From Pochonia chlamydosporia 170 (lineage: Eukaryota > Ascomycota > Sordariomycetes > Hypocreales > Clavicipitaceae), in assembly GCF_001653235.2 (NCBI RefSeq), contig NC_035791.1:2542001-2606000 (forward strand): 64,000 nt of DNA, written 5' to 3'. Shown in pieces: positions 1-12,251 of this stretch. Made by a program: the position numbers and the translations under genes. Position 1 is the first letter of the stretch; every line of letters begins with the position of its first letter. The notes beneath the pieces are model-generated. The model was not told where the DNA came from, ran no database searches, and worked only from the letters and a program-made list of their open reading frames with translations.

Positions 1-1373
1 GAAAAGAAAAAGTATTGGAGTTGGCTGAACCCAACAGCTTCGGCCGAACACAGGCCTCCCTTCTCTTTTGTCCTTCTTCTGTGCATCAAAAGCACCCCTG
101 GCTTACCAATAGTTGATTGGTGGAGTTTGGGATTATGAATTCGGTAGACTATGCCCTACGAACTTGGGGCCTGCGTCAAGATGCTGCTATTAGATGAGCC
201 TGCTCTGGGCGGATATTGAAAATGGCTTTTGCATTTTATACTTTTTATTGTTAGCTCATCAGCCCCCTTTTTTTCGGTTTACACAGGCCTTGGCTTGTTC
301 TCAATACAGGGGCAAATGGAATGTGTCGGGCAGGTCTCTCACATTTTGTATTGCGCCAATGGCACTGATGAGAACGCTGGTGTCATATCTATGTTTTCTG
401 CAAAAAAACCACAACCATGATGAAACGTCACGCCCCTGAATTTAAAATCAAAAATCACACGTCAATTCAAATGCTTCTATTTCCTTGTCAGTCGAGCCTT
501 CTGGACTAAACTGTTGATGTCTTGTTTCTCGATACTTTTACGTTTCTCAGATTCCATGTTTGTTAGGTGGCCACACGGCCGTACGGAGGTGTACTACGCC
601 TGTCATTGAAGCAGATGAGATGACGGCTTTCTGACATGACGAAAGACCCTTGGTTTGACAAGAGGACTAACTGATGAGACATGTTTGTAGTGTTGGAAGG
701 GGTGATTATCAATGTAGCCTTCTGTGCAGTCGGGTGCATGAGTGCCGTCCTCCAGTGAGGAAAGGACGGCAAGATCGACAACCTTGTACATTAGGTGTCA
801 CAGAGGGTAGCAGTGTGCTGGCATAAGTAGTTTTTCCATAAACCTTGCTACTGACAACGCTTTCGCCTGAAAAGTCAAATACATGAATACATGAAGGCAC
901 AGTGAACTGACACAGCTATGAATATGAAAATAAAATAAAGGCTTCATTATGGGGCTACCATGCACCATGAGTTTTGCCGCCTGTTCCTCCCGCTAAACTG
1001 ACTCATAACTAAACAGAACCCAAAGAACATGATACAGTTGCCGACCGAGGTTTTCTTCCGTCCTGACGCCCCCCCTTCCCGCGTACTGGCTCCTCATTCT
1101 GAGATGCTGTCTGAAAAAGAAATAATCTAATACATGAAAGTTGTGAAGGGTGATTGATATGCTGGCATGACAAAAGGGATCATGGATGTTGTGAGGGGTA
1201 GGAACAAAGAGTAAGGGGTATATTAGGATGTATTCCTGAGATTTTTGCTTTCTGAATCTCTACAAAAAGCGTATTAGAACTTATAAAGGTAGAGTGTAAA
1301 AGGGGATGGTGTGAACATTGCGTTGACGCAAGGCGAGAAGGGGGTGGTTGTGAGGTATGTTTGTTCTGAAATT
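1..1373. other. Intergenic; nothing recognised
   Basis: No convincing coding region is seen. The short open frames have no recognisable domains and no splice-linked continuation. The right end should hold the 3' UTR of the minus-strand PHD-finger gene that stops at 1374. The left end may hold flanking sequence of a gene outside the window. Confidence 0.5.
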
Positions 1374-4300
1374 CTAGTCGAGATCCATGGTTCCTTCGCC
1401 GTGATCGACTGTAGAGGGAGGTGTTGGTTCAGTTACCGGGACAGAAGGGTCCAGTTTCTCTGCGCGAGGATCATTGAGACCTGTTGTGGATTCCGTTACA
1501 GGGGAGCTGGCCTCTGCTTTGATGGGTTGAGGTGCAGGCGTAGAACTATCTTCGGCCAATACTTGTCTGATGCGAGTGCTCATGGCGTCCATTTGGGCGA
1601 CCATGGCACGGAGGCCAAGACGATCGGTGGCGGTGAGCTCGCCAGAGGCAATATTATCGGCATTGCCTTTGGCCATGAGTGATAGCATATTGTCGTCAGC
1701 AGTCGACTGCATGGTTGTGACGTGGTCAGTACAAAAAACGTGCCGAGATTAAAATTTGCTCCTGTTGAGCGCTTACCAGAAGGGCAGAGGTGAGTTGGTC
1801 TACACCATCTGATCGATGCTGTTGCAGCCCTATCAAATTGAGAGACACCTGCATCTCTCCCACCTTGCGATCCAAAGCAGAGCCAAGCAGTGGGCTCGTG
1901 GAATCGCGTTGGCATGGCGGAGTTGGGTATGGAATCAGCTTCGACTCATTTTGCCGAGGACCATATCCAGCGCCCTTGTTCCGCAACCTATCGCGACGAG
2001 GAGTGTTGGTCAGAATTCCTCACAAATCAAGAAAACGAAAAGAACGGCAAGAGTAACTTACTGTTCGATAAAGTCCAGAACAACACCCTTGGCAGGAAGC
2101 TTGTAGGTCCGGCCAAAGGAGCGATAGTCGGGCCAGCCGGATTCCTCAGATTCTTCGGGCTCATCGGTCCAGTCAATCTCAATATGGCCATTGTTCCTGA
2201 CGCCGCGGCCAAAAGCTGGGGTTATTGTTTGATTCCCCTTGACCTTGCGGAAGCGGTGGGCTGGGGCGAGACTGGGCACTTCAATCAAGACGTCATCTAC
2301 GTGAGCGGGACAACGCCAAGTCTTGAGGACAGGTGGCACAGCAAGCGGCGGATCGAGACAGTCAATGTGCCAATAAAACGAGCATACGCTGCAAGGGATG
2401 ATGGACCTGATCTGAGTTGCTGGCTTCTGGCAAGAATGGCACAAGACGGCTTGTCCATCTTCTCGCTGCTTGAAAAAGTCGGGTTCATCGGTGCCATTTC
2501 GCTTTCTGTTGAGTTGAGTTGAGCCACTGGTTAGCCACAGTGCACGCGGGCGCAAGGAGGAGAGGGGAGGAGGGATCGATCATGAGATCTGGCGACGCCA
2601 AAACAAAAAAAAAAAAAAGAACGAAAAAAAGTCCTCAGTCGCACAAAATACATCTCGGAGCATCCAACAAGTAAAATAATGTGTTTGAAAGGGGTATGAG
2701 CGGTGACAAAGACACAAAAATAGACAGCGACGGGGCAGAACAAGGGCATAACAAGGGCAGAACAGGGCATGAAATTTGGAATCAAAAAGGAACAACGCGA
2801 CTAACCTTGCCGGCTTGTTGCTGACGACTTCTTCATAATCGCCGTCAGCACCAGCCTTGACGCCCTCAAAGCGGTTCTGCACCCTCTTGGGCAAGCTGAA
2901 GGCGCGCGGAATACTCTTTTCCAGGTTGTTCAGAGCGCTCCCAAAAATTCCTTTGTGAATGGGCACGCGTGAGGGGTATCTTCGAATGAGACACTCATTG
3001 CAGTACCACTCATCAGGGAGATCATCAGATTGCACCATGTCAACACATTCAAAGTGGAACGAGCGCGGACAGCCATCGCAACACACGACGTCGCCCGTGT
3101 TTCCGCATGCCGAACAATATTCATCATTGTCCGCATTCTGTGACGTGGGTTGTTAGCCTGGCTGTAATTTGTATTGCATTGTGCATTGTAGTCCGCCGTT
3201 TTTTCAGCACCCGTGTGTTGGGATCGGTTGGGGAAATCTTTCAGCATCTTCCACTCGGAGATGTGACAAAACAGAATTGATTGCAGACATGCACTTGGCT
3301 GCAGCCACTAGCAAACTGCTCAGGCGTTGTGGTGATCCTGGTTCCGCGGTGCTACCCAAAACATGGTGTGGCCCCCTCGGAAACAAGGACCCCCGATGGC
3401 AAAATCTGCATCGCGCTCCCTTGTTGATCATGAAAGAAATGTGCTAGAAAAACCATATGTCGCTTTGAAATCGACATGATTTCATCGCGATACCGTATCA
3501 TGGGGGAAAACAAAATCACAACGTACCGGATCCTTCGGGGTGAGGCCGTTCAGAGAGGAAGAATTTGCCTCGTGAGGTGGCCGGGGCACACCCGCAGCAC
3601 CGCCCTTTTTCTTTACCGGCCTGTGCATGATTTGTTAGCCTTGAAAGTCTTCCAGTGTCCGTATAAATTTTAAAAAAAAAAAAATTTACTGAGGCTTGGT
3701 TTGAGATGAGCGCAATCAACGCAATAGTCTCCTCCGTCTTTGGGATGGGCATGGTGAAAATTTGGTGAAGTGTGAGCGTGTTTGCCACTTGAAGCAAAAA
3801 CACAGCGCGCAACCCGACACCTCATTCACCGCAAGACTGTCGCATACCCCAAGAGCAAGAGGAGGCCATCGGACGGCTCTCAAAATTGGTGCTGAAAGGC
3901 ATTCTTGGAAGGAAAAGGGTCAACTCACGATGTTTTGACGCGTAACCCCGTCTTCTGCTTCTTGGGGGGGCGCAGGGACGTGGGCGTGGCAGCACGGGAT
4001 CCCACGGTAGAACTGCCATCTCCGGCCAAAGAGAAGGCAATAGGCGAAACTGTCCTCTCTATATCGTCATTGGGACGCTTGCTGGCTGAACGAGTCGCCC
4101 TTGTGGTAACAGAGGCCGCAAGAGACTGGCGCGTCCGCCTGGTCTTCTTAACAGGCGTGGTCTCGCGATCAGCATCAGGACCTCGGATAGAACTCTCCTG
4201 AGCATGTAAACTGTTTGTAACCCTCCGCGCAGTCCGTCGGCGGTCCCAAAAAGAATCCTCATCCTCCTCTGGCATATGATTTGGGACGTCGATTTCAGCG

Positions 4301-6036
4301 TCCTTGGCTACTGAGTCTGAGACGGCGACTGAGACTGAGACTGGCGTGTCTGCAGACTTGACATTCAGGTTGGGGAAGAGGTCTGCAGCAGAGACCCGGC
4401 CAGGCATGCTGGCATCATCAACAAAAGAAGAAGACGATTTATGAGCGCGTGTACGGGATGTGTTGTGAAGGGTGGGAGAGTTTGATCGGGATGAGTTGGA
4501 CACGACGAGTTTGCTGGAGGCGACTGATTTGTCGCGGGTGGTGATTGGCCGAGATTTTGGCGCAGTCTGGGACATGGCCGTGGTGGACTCTAGCTGCGAC
4601 TTGGACTTGGACTTGGCCCCGGTGGAATGGGAGCTGGTGGCTCTTGGCCCTCCTCCTACTCCATGCCCAGCTCCATGTCCCGCCCCTCGAAACGCACTCG
4701 GGCTGTTGAGACTGCTCACCCTCACTTCGGGAGAGGACATGCTGATTGCCGTGGAAAGAGATGAGTCGCTGGACCCTGAGTCCCGTCGCGCCCGTTTTCG
4801 CGATGCCGGTGTCTTGACCTTGATAATGCCCGTAGTCGCCTTGTCGTTCTTGCCAGCACTCGCAGCCGCAGTCGCACCCAAATTCACACTCGCACTCACA
4901 GCCCCAGCCCCTTTCCTTCGCGGCGTTCCCGCCAATGTCCCAACCCCAGCGCCTCGGTGACTGGTTTTGACCTTCTTTGCTGCTCGTGTCGTGCTCTCCT
5001 GGGGTAGCTCCTCTGGCTCGTGGATGAGGTCCGCATACGGTGCAGCTATCGGTTTGTGTGGTGTGAATCTGCTGTTTGTGGCTGGGGGCACGAAGAAGTA
5101 GCACCCTCGATTGTCCTTCTTGCCTTCACGTTTCCGTTGTTCCATCAGCCGGAAAAACTCGCCCATTGTTTCCTCGTCAGCAGTCTGGCTGAAAACATCC
5201 TGAATCATGGCCACAAAATCCTGGTCGCCGCTCTTTTCTTCGTACAGAGTCTTGAGGGCCCAAGCAGTTGGGTATCGATAATGCTTGAGCGCTTCCTCCA
5301 CAGCTGCATCCACCACCTTGTCTGTGAATCCCCGTTGTTCAGGTTCACTTCGAGCCTGAACACGGCTAACTGGAGTCGTCGGCTTCAGCACAATGCTTGT
5401 AGAGCTCCGACGTTCCCGAGAAGGCGGCTGTTCCGCTGCTGCTATTGCCGCCGTTGTCGCTGTTGCAGGCATCATTCTCTTCACCGGCAATGACACTCTG
5501 CGAGAGCGCCTGCGACGTGAAACGCCCTTCGGATCGTACTCCTGGTCGTCTTCCTCTTCATCCTTTACCCTGGCAGCTAGAGACTTCCTCTTGTTGGAGG
5601 GTGCAGGCGGGAATAAGGGGGAAGCCGGGGGTGACGCCGCTGGGGACATGATGCCAACCACATCACCGTCATCCTTGCCCGACACGTCGCGTGCTGCCGC
5701 CTTCTCTTTCTTCGCAGAATCACCGCCAGAAGTCTTGAGTATAATTTTCCTGGTAGGCATAGGCACTCCATTCTCGCCCAAGAGTTTCTTGGCCTTGGGC
5801 AGGGCTCCCAGCGGAGCCATGTTTTCCACTACTCCACCGCGAGCCAACCCAGCCTCCTCGTAGCTTGGCTTGCTCTGTACAGATGGTTCCAACCATCGCT
5901 GCATGAAGGATCGCGACCCTTCGTTGGCGGAGCTCCTCGACACCTCCAAAGGTTTACTGAATTGTCCTCCATTTGGCTGCGCGGGACTCGAATATCGCGA
6001 GGCCGACCGTGAGGCCCTCGTACTTGATGATATCAT
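1374..6036 (-). CDS. RCO1: Rco1-like double PHD-finger protein (Rpd3S histone deacetylase subunit)
   Basis: Predicted chromatin reader. In yeast Rco1 is a core subunit of the Rpd3S deacetylase, which acts on transcribed chromatin marked by H3K36 methylation. Six exons join in phase: 6036-3929, 3620-3527, 3137-2806, 2505-2062, 1987-1777 and 1706-1374, giving about 1173 residues. The first 700 residues are low-complexity, Ser/Arg/Lys-rich and nuclear in character, with a conserved-looking helical block near residues 235-315. PHD finger 1 begins at about residue 741 (YCSACG, then VCCDGCPRSFHFEC and WYCNEC). PHD finger 2 begins at about 865 (LCHSC, PCSVCSFYWHIDC, WRCPAH). This two-PHD arrangement is the Rco1/Cph1 type. 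The first ATG in the frame is at 6036; the open frame upstream of it has no ATG. Three introns are about 300-390 bp, longer than others in the window. The exon structure is inferred and family membership is confident. Confidence 0.88.
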
Positions 6037-7317
6037 TGTTGTGTGCTTGTGTTCCAACAAATTCGCCTCCCGTGGTTCATAGGTTTTGGTGTGCCCGTCT
6101 TATGCGCGCCCCTTGCGGTGGTCGCGGGATCCAGGCAACGCACCTACTCAAGCCTGGGAAAAGGGTCGGTTAGCAATGGCGAGCAATAACACGCGATGAA
6201 GGGGAATCTGGGGGATTATTTACTTGGTTCTCGAGCTGTAGCATGGATTCCAGCTACTGAATCGCGCTTTTTCGGTGCGTTCGACGCGGTTATAAAGAAG
6301 AGAGGAGGAAGAAGGTTCGTGGGGGATCCAGATGCAGTCTTGAGTCCAGGGCCTGGAACATGCCATGCCTTGAATTGACTTGAATTGCCTTCAATGTCCA
6401 AGTTGGGAGGGGCCAGCCCTGGTCGCGCCTGTAGGACAAGGGTGACAGCACTCAACACCTGGGGATTAGCCGAGCTCCAGTGGGTGTGCACTGTACTCGC
6501 TTGCACTGTCAGTTTGCTGGCAGCACTGTAATTGTTATGCACCAGCCCAGCCTCCCCAATGGAGGGGGGGGACAATTGCACCAGACACAATAGGATACAT
6601 CAAGTGATCAAACATTCAAAGTTGAATGTATTGACCTTATCAAGGTTCGAATCTTGACAAGGACAACAGCCACCAGTACCGAGCTCCCCCTCTGTCCGTC
6701 AAATTCAAACAATGACATTTGGAGCACGAACTAGGTTGGACTCACTCCGTGTCCTGTCACTCAAGCGCCAGACCAACTAACTGACCAGACTTGTGGTGAT
6801 CTGTTCCTCCAAAGCAGACCAGACTCTATTCAATGTTGCGCCTCGTCACGGCTTCACTTTCCGCAAGTCGTACCATCTTCCCTGTTAGCCACCCAGCCAG
6901 CTCCGTCTACTCTAGGTTCAAAATGCTTCACTCTGCAGGGATACAAAACCCTAAAAAAAAATGGCAGCAATGTGATCAAACGGACCAGGCAGCGGCGCCG
7001 TTCATTCCGTTGCATGCAATCAATGGATGAGACATGCAACCCAATCCAAGCCCCCCTTCACATGGTGCAGTGGTTGAATGCCCCGAGGCTGTCAACAACA
7101 AATAGTAATCAGGTTCAACGGCCCTGTTTGTCTAGCTTTCAAGATACAATATGCTGAAGCCTCATTTTAACTTTTCATGCTCATAACAGCCCCCCTTCGG
7201 TTTGAGCAGCCTCATGCAAACCAGAAGTGGCCTCCCGTATTCAGGAATCAGGACTGCCTGCTCCTTGTTTGCTAGTCCGCAGCTGCATGTGCATTCTCCA
7301 TTTTTTTATCTCCCCAA
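6037..7317. other. Intergenic, upstream of the Rco1-like gene
   Basis: This holds the promoter side of the minus-strand PHD gene. No gene was recognised. A perfect 5-bp inverted repeat with a GTTCGAAT loop lies near 6641-6658, but it has no tRNA cloverleaf around it. Confidence 0.45.
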
Positions 7318-7765
7318 GCGAACGGGCTGATCGTCAACAAAGCCTTGTACGACAAAAGGGTGAAGATTGATGTTAATGTTTGACATGATCGTGGCGGCTT
7401 CACCCTGTTCGCTACAGGTACGCCGTTGACCTTGACGCCAGATACTACAAGTACCATATATCCACGCCTCTTGTTTAAAGCAGTCCTCTTGAAGAGATAA
7501 GATACCGCACTTCTCTTGATATATACGCCAGGGGTAAACCTTGCAGGATATAAAGAGCTAGTTACCACTAGCATGGGCAGTAACACGCGGTACTATAGAG
7601 CTAGTTTGTGCTCTCCTGGGTAAAGGAGGGATCAAAACTGATTTTGGTGATGTATATGAATGGACTCCGCTGGCGAGAGTGGTAGAGAGAAGCTTATTGC
7701 GAATTGTTAAGATGCTGCTAGAGATGAGGAGAGTTAATCCCATGGCGACTAATAGATGGGGATAA
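7318..7765 (+). pseudogene. Decayed ankyrin-repeat gene fragment
   Basis: No intact frame exists here, yet successive plus-strand stretches read as ankyrin repeats. At 7318-7380 the frame gives ANGLIVNKALYDKRVKIDVNV before a TGA. At 7425-7472 it gives VDLDARYYKYHISTPL. At 7562-7762 a stop-free but ATG-less run of 67 codons contains PLAWAVTRGTIELVCALL and EWTPLARVVERSLLRIVKML before a TAA. TPLxxA and the helix pattern VVxLLLE are ankyrin hallmarks. Frameshifts and stops (TGA, TAG, TAA) separate the stretches. A further readable piece to about 7902 may be its degenerate C-terminus. The parent gene probably belonged to a large fungal ankyrin family. Decay by point mutation (possibly RIP) or loss of selection is inference. 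Confidence 0.7.
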
Positions 7766-7905
7766 ACCTGATAAACCCCATTGTTACGAACGGTAAGATG
7801 TAGACTCTTTGCGTTTGAGCATGCAGCGCTGGATTTCGGGCAGGCATGCAGAGAGACATGGAGGGAAATATATTATAACATTTGGGGCCAGTGCCTGAGG
7901 TAAGC

Positions 7906-8895
7906 GTTTAGAACTGGCGTCGTTGACATACTATTGATATCACCCTTGGAATAGCACCACTCGATACCCTGTGTTTTCGTAAGTTATTAGATATGGAGAG
8001 TATGGCTAACAATGCAAAAACTACCTATCTAGGTAGGTATGTTGACCCGTTGGCCCGACATATCAACTTCAAGACCCTACTCCGAATCCTACATGTATAC
8101 GTCGTCCAACTGTTATCACCACATGACCAACATCTAACTATCTCTGTCCTTGGGATACTGGTTTACGCCCAGTTTAAAACTACAGTCTCTAAATCCCCAA
8201 GTCCAGATGAAACTTTTAATCATCACGCTATATGCTGTTACTCAAACGTCTACCAGTACCCACGGCAAATACAATAGCTCGTTTGGCTACGTAAAGCACT
8301 GACAAGTGCCTAAATCCGCATAACGCGAGGATGTTTAACCCCCTGATCAGCACTGTCCCCCGTACTAAGCCGCAGGAGAGCGATTTCCAACCCAACATGA
8401 AAGCACGGGCTGCAAAACGGCCAGACCAGACTCCTTCAAATTGCACAGGTGACGGCGATCTGTCTAACAAGGAAGGTAAAGACGGTTGACAAATTTGCAA
8501 ACGGGTCAAAGACCTCCAGCGTTAACCGGTACACATTCCTGTTCCAGAATTTCGAGAGCTTTGATAAGTCGGCAACTATTCGTGTGGTTTTATTTCTTAG
8601 TCGTAGAGGGGCAAAAAGGTGAGGCGTCATGTCTTGGCAGCTACCTTCCTCTACTTGGGCTCTCGGATTTATCAAGATGACGATTCTTGGCTAATGCTAG
8701 AGCCGGAGGACACGAACCGCGTTTGACGAAAGGCAAAAGGACCAGCTACCTCAATGTGACTTTGCCAACTATAAAGAGCTACTGGTTCCTCGCATCGCCG
8801 GCTGTTATGAAGCACTAGCCAGCGTTATCAGACAACCAAAGATTTGTTATAGTCAATATAATACTATTGATTAGGGATTGTCCAAGACTCCAAAA
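7906..8895. other. Intergenic, upstream of metalloprotease
   Basis: No gene recognised. It holds a near-palindromic CTAGGTAGGTA motif at 8021-8040 and the promoter side of the secreted protease gene. Confidence 0.4.
8021..8040. repeat. Dispersed CTAGGTAGGTA-type motif, copy 1
   Basis: Near-palindrome of ACCTA and TAGGT halves. Closely related copies occur at about 16408-16425, 22149-22159, 22529-22543 and 43511-43520, all between genes. Confidence 0.5.
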
Positions 8896-9911
8896 ATGCT
8901 CGTCAAATCTGTCATACTAACCAGCTTGGCCGGCTTGGCCGTCTCCTTGGCCCGCCCACAAACACCCAGACTCACATGCGGCACTGAAGCACCAACAAAC
9001 GAGTTCCTCGAACAATCCAGCTTCTTTCGAGCCGCAGAACAAGGTCTGACCTCACAAGGCCAAATGAGCATGGGAGCTATCAACGTTACAGTATACTACC
9101 ACGTTATCTCGAGGGACAAAACCAGACCAGGAGGCTACGTCCCCGTACGTGTGATCATCCCCTTTCTCCAGACCTAGCCTACTTATGCTTTCGCACATCC
9201 TGATCCTGAATGAGCTAATTGACACGGGTAAAATCGCAGCTAGGAGCCGTCTACGACCAGCACAAAGTCCTCAACCAGGCATTCAGCGGCACGGGCATCT
9301 ATTTCAGCAGAAGGAGGATCAAGTATACCATCAACAAAGACTGGGCAAATGGCAAAGACCTAGAGGTGATGAAGAAAACGCTCCGACAGGGACGGTACCG
9401 AGACCTCAACGTATACATCACCCCGGCACCTACCAGCGACCCCTTTGTGGTCGGCGTTTGCACATTCCCAGAATACGGACCGGTGGGCAGCCCTCGATTT
9501 AACCAAGATGGCTGCTCTGTACACTATAGCGCACTGCCCGGGGGCAACCTGACAGGCTATGGCCTGGGGATGACTGCTGTCCACGAGGTTGGCCACTGGT
9601 TTGGTCTGCTGCACACCTTTCAAGGCGGCTGCTGGGACGCAAATGATCTTGTGGATGACACTCCTGCTCAGTCGGAACCGACTACAGGCTGTCCCAAGGT
9701 GGCTCCGGACAGTTGTGTCGGAGACGAGTGGCCCGGCCTGGATCCTATCAATAACTTTATGGACTATAGCACGGAGTAAGTTTATTGCTGCCCGGGTTCT
9801 TGAGGAGTAGCAGTGTGCTAATACTCCTGTAGTGTCTGCAGGAATTCTTTTACTGTTGGCCAGATCAACCGCATGAAGAGCTTCTGGAACCTTTGGCGAA
9901 AGGACATGTAA
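8896..9911 (+). CDS. Secreted zinc metalloprotease, M43 (MEP1-type)
   Basis: Secreted endopeptidase of the cytophagalysin/pappalysin group (M43), a family that includes the fungal MEP1 proteases. Three exons (8896-9144, 9240-9775, 9842-9911) join in phase to about 284 residues. The N-terminus is a signal peptide (VILTSLAGLAVSLA, cleavage probably near residue 18). The catalytic motif HEVGHWFGLLH places zinc ligands at H198, H202 and H208 with E199 as general base. A downstream Met-turn lies at M257 (NNFMDYS). Cysteines around the active site (CW, CP, CV) fit the conserved disulfides. All key residues are present, so the enzyme should be active. It sits beside an ankyrin relic, away from the housekeeping blocks. 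The first intron's acceptor (CGCAG at 9239) is the least certain junction. Confidence 0.9.
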
Positions 9912-10585
9912 ATTGGCGGCTGGACCTCGGGGATCGGACGAGGAAAGTCGGGCTAAAGTTCATCACCGGAATCGGACATTGTACCAGACGTCAGAGCAGA
10001 GGAAGCCGGTGAGCCTCTGTGGCTGCATGTGCCGTTGAAGCTTCAAATATTGGGCTTCTACCTCGTATGGGGATACGAGTGGAGGGTGGCGGCGTTGGTC
10101 GCCTTGTGTCACACGAAAAATAGCGTACATATACATATGTAGCCAGAAGACACTTCTTGTGTGCTTTAGACCCCCATATATTCAAGTGTGACTCAGTCTA
10201 TTGTGTTTTCACGTTTCATTCAGTCAACGGTCCATGAGCATTATTTTTGCCAAGCGTCAGAACAGTCGTGGTTGTCTAGATAGATGCCTCGCCTCACTAA
10301 CCCTCTGCTGCGTACTTCACATGCGTCCTCGTTTCCGAGACCGCGCTACCACCAACCAAATGCGGTGTGTTGAGAACTTTGAGATGCACGTGTTGTCCAT
10401 GACGTGGAACACTTCCACGGCGCAAACTGGCCGGACTCCCATGTTACAACTGCCCGTAAAGGTATTTCATTTGTCCTGCCCAAAGGCGTTTGCGGTGAGC
10501 AGGAAACTCTGTTGCCCGCAAACTCAATAGGGGGCGCTCAATCCTCCTCTAGACGTCCAACCCTGTGTTCCTGCACTCGCCATGC
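9912..10585. other. Convergent intergenic region
   Basis: This lies between the 3' ends of the metalloprotease (+) and the PA2G4-like gene (-). It probably holds both 3' UTRs. No gene recognised. Confidence 0.5.
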
Positions 10586-12251
10586 TTACTCATCGCTGTC
10601 GTCGGAATCGTCATCAGAGTCCTCGGCGGCGGCGGCCTTCTTAGCGGGCTTCTTCTTCTTCTTGCTCTTGCTCTTCTTTCCAGTGTTTCTGGCCAGGGGC
10701 TGCTCCAGGATCTTAAGAATCTCCTCATCGGTGATCTTCTTATCGGACTTGACCTTGCTCAAGTCAAGAGCAGGGGGACCGCCCAGTTTGGTGATACCAT
10801 TCTTGGTGATGGCTGTATACAGACTTAGTTTTTTGCAAGCTACGGGTGTACCTGGTCAGAGGCTCTACTTACCAATGGTGGTGAGCAGGCGGGCAACAGG
10901 GGCGTTGTCCTTATCACCGACAAGCTCATACTGGCGGAAAACATTACCGCGAACGCACTCAACAACACCTGATTTGGCATCGCGCTCGTCTTCAAGCTGT
11001 CTCAAGCTGAACGGGAAGGTGCCGAACTTCTTCTGGACCTCGGAGAGGATCTTGCGAGAAGTAGGACGCTTCAGACCGTAAGTCTGGGTGGTACGGCGGT
11101 GCAGAGTTGCACGTTGGTCAAGGTTCTTGCACTTGCCAGAGCCCAGTGAGACTCCCATCTCAACGCCCCAGACCTCAGAGGTCGCAGGAACACCTTCGCC
11201 CTTGCCACCATCTTGGGGAGCGAGAACAATCTTCTTCGTGCTCTCAATCTCGTTGCGATCAAACAGCCATGAGGTGGTGCTTTCGACGAGATTGCACTCG
11301 TATGTCTCGCAAACCTTCTCCAGGAGGCTGGTCATCTTGGCTTGGGTGGGAGCCTTCTGTGAAGCAGCTTTGGCCTTCTCCTCGTCGGTACCCTGAGCGA
11401 GCAGGCCGGGCGGGACCATCAAACGAAGGAGCAGCTCATTGGCATAGTGGGTGGCCAAAATCAGATCAGCGGGACGGCCAGTGATGGCATCGTCCTTGCT
11501 GTGACCGGCAAGGATAGTGTCACAAACAATGGCGCCGAAGCCATCGATCTGGGCACCAAGCTGGATCTTGATAGGCTCGTTGGGCTGAATCTCAACAGCA
11601 GCTTCGCTCTCATCGGAGGTAAGAGGGGTGTAGGGGGTGACATATGAGGCAGGCGAAACCGTGGTGGGATGGGAGAAACCTGTGATGCACTAGATCAGCA
11701 ACCAGAGCGACAATTTCCAGACGATGAGTGTCTATGACTAACCCTTGGTGACCTTCTTTCCACGGTAGACCTTGGAAACCTCGTCTTCGAGCAGCTTGTC
11801 ACCCTTCTGGCAGATCTCGACAATCTTGGCGCCCGGAACGCAGAGCTTGGAGACCTCGGCGAGGACCTTTTCGGAAATCTGACCAGCGGTCTTGTACTTG
11901 GTCAGAGTATCGGGGTTGTTGAGGGAGTAATCTTGACGCGGTTCGTTAGTATCTGAATTGCTTGCAATATATGACGGTAAGTACTCGGTAAGTACTGTGA
12001 TAGTTGTGGTCGTGTGCCGTTTTTCAGAGCCGTTTATTGTACTGGCTGGTCGTCTGGTAACTGCTCATGGCTCTGGCTGGTGCAGCATAGACTTATGGCG
12101 GGGTAGATTTGTTTCTGTGCGTGGGAAAGAGGGGCAGCACAGCTCTTTGTGTCCAGCTCTAGAGAGAGACGAGAGCCAATGGACCAAGCTTGGGGGTTGT
12201 GTGCGAAGCAGACAAAAGTTACATACCGACGGCGTCCTTCTCGTCCGACAT
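10586..12251 (-). CDS. PA2G4/Cdb4-like methionine-aminopeptidase-fold protein
   Basis: Homologue of human PA2G4 (EBP1) and fission yeast Cdb4, non-catalytic relatives of type II methionine aminopeptidase linked to ribosome biogenesis and nucleic-acid binding. Four exons (12251-12227, 11931-11743, 11679-10873, 10812-10586) join in phase to about 415 residues. Exon 2 gives the N-terminal helix region typical of the family (TKYKTAGQISEKVLAEV). Exon 3 carries the pita-bread fold, including GFSHPTTVSPASYVTPYTPL and DGFGAIVCDTILAG. The C-terminus is a lysine run followed by an acidic Asp/Ser tail, as in EBP1. The first exon encodes only eight complete codons and is followed by an unusually long 295-bp intron. 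The length suits the family (about 390-430). Confidence 0.9.

Noticed and set aside
1890..2522. Plus-strand frame of 210 codons
   Set aside because: It is the antisense shadow of exons 4-5 of the Rco1-like gene, which carries clear PHD motifs.
6641..6658. tRNA-like T-arm with GTTCGAAT loop
   Set aside because: The loop has eight bases, and no acceptor stem, D-arm or anticodon arm can be placed at the proper distances.
10404..11081. Plus-strand frame of 225 codons with a hydrophobic stretch
   Set aside because: Antisense to the Lys-rich tail and last exons of the PA2G4-like gene; the hydrophobicity comes from complementing lysine codons.
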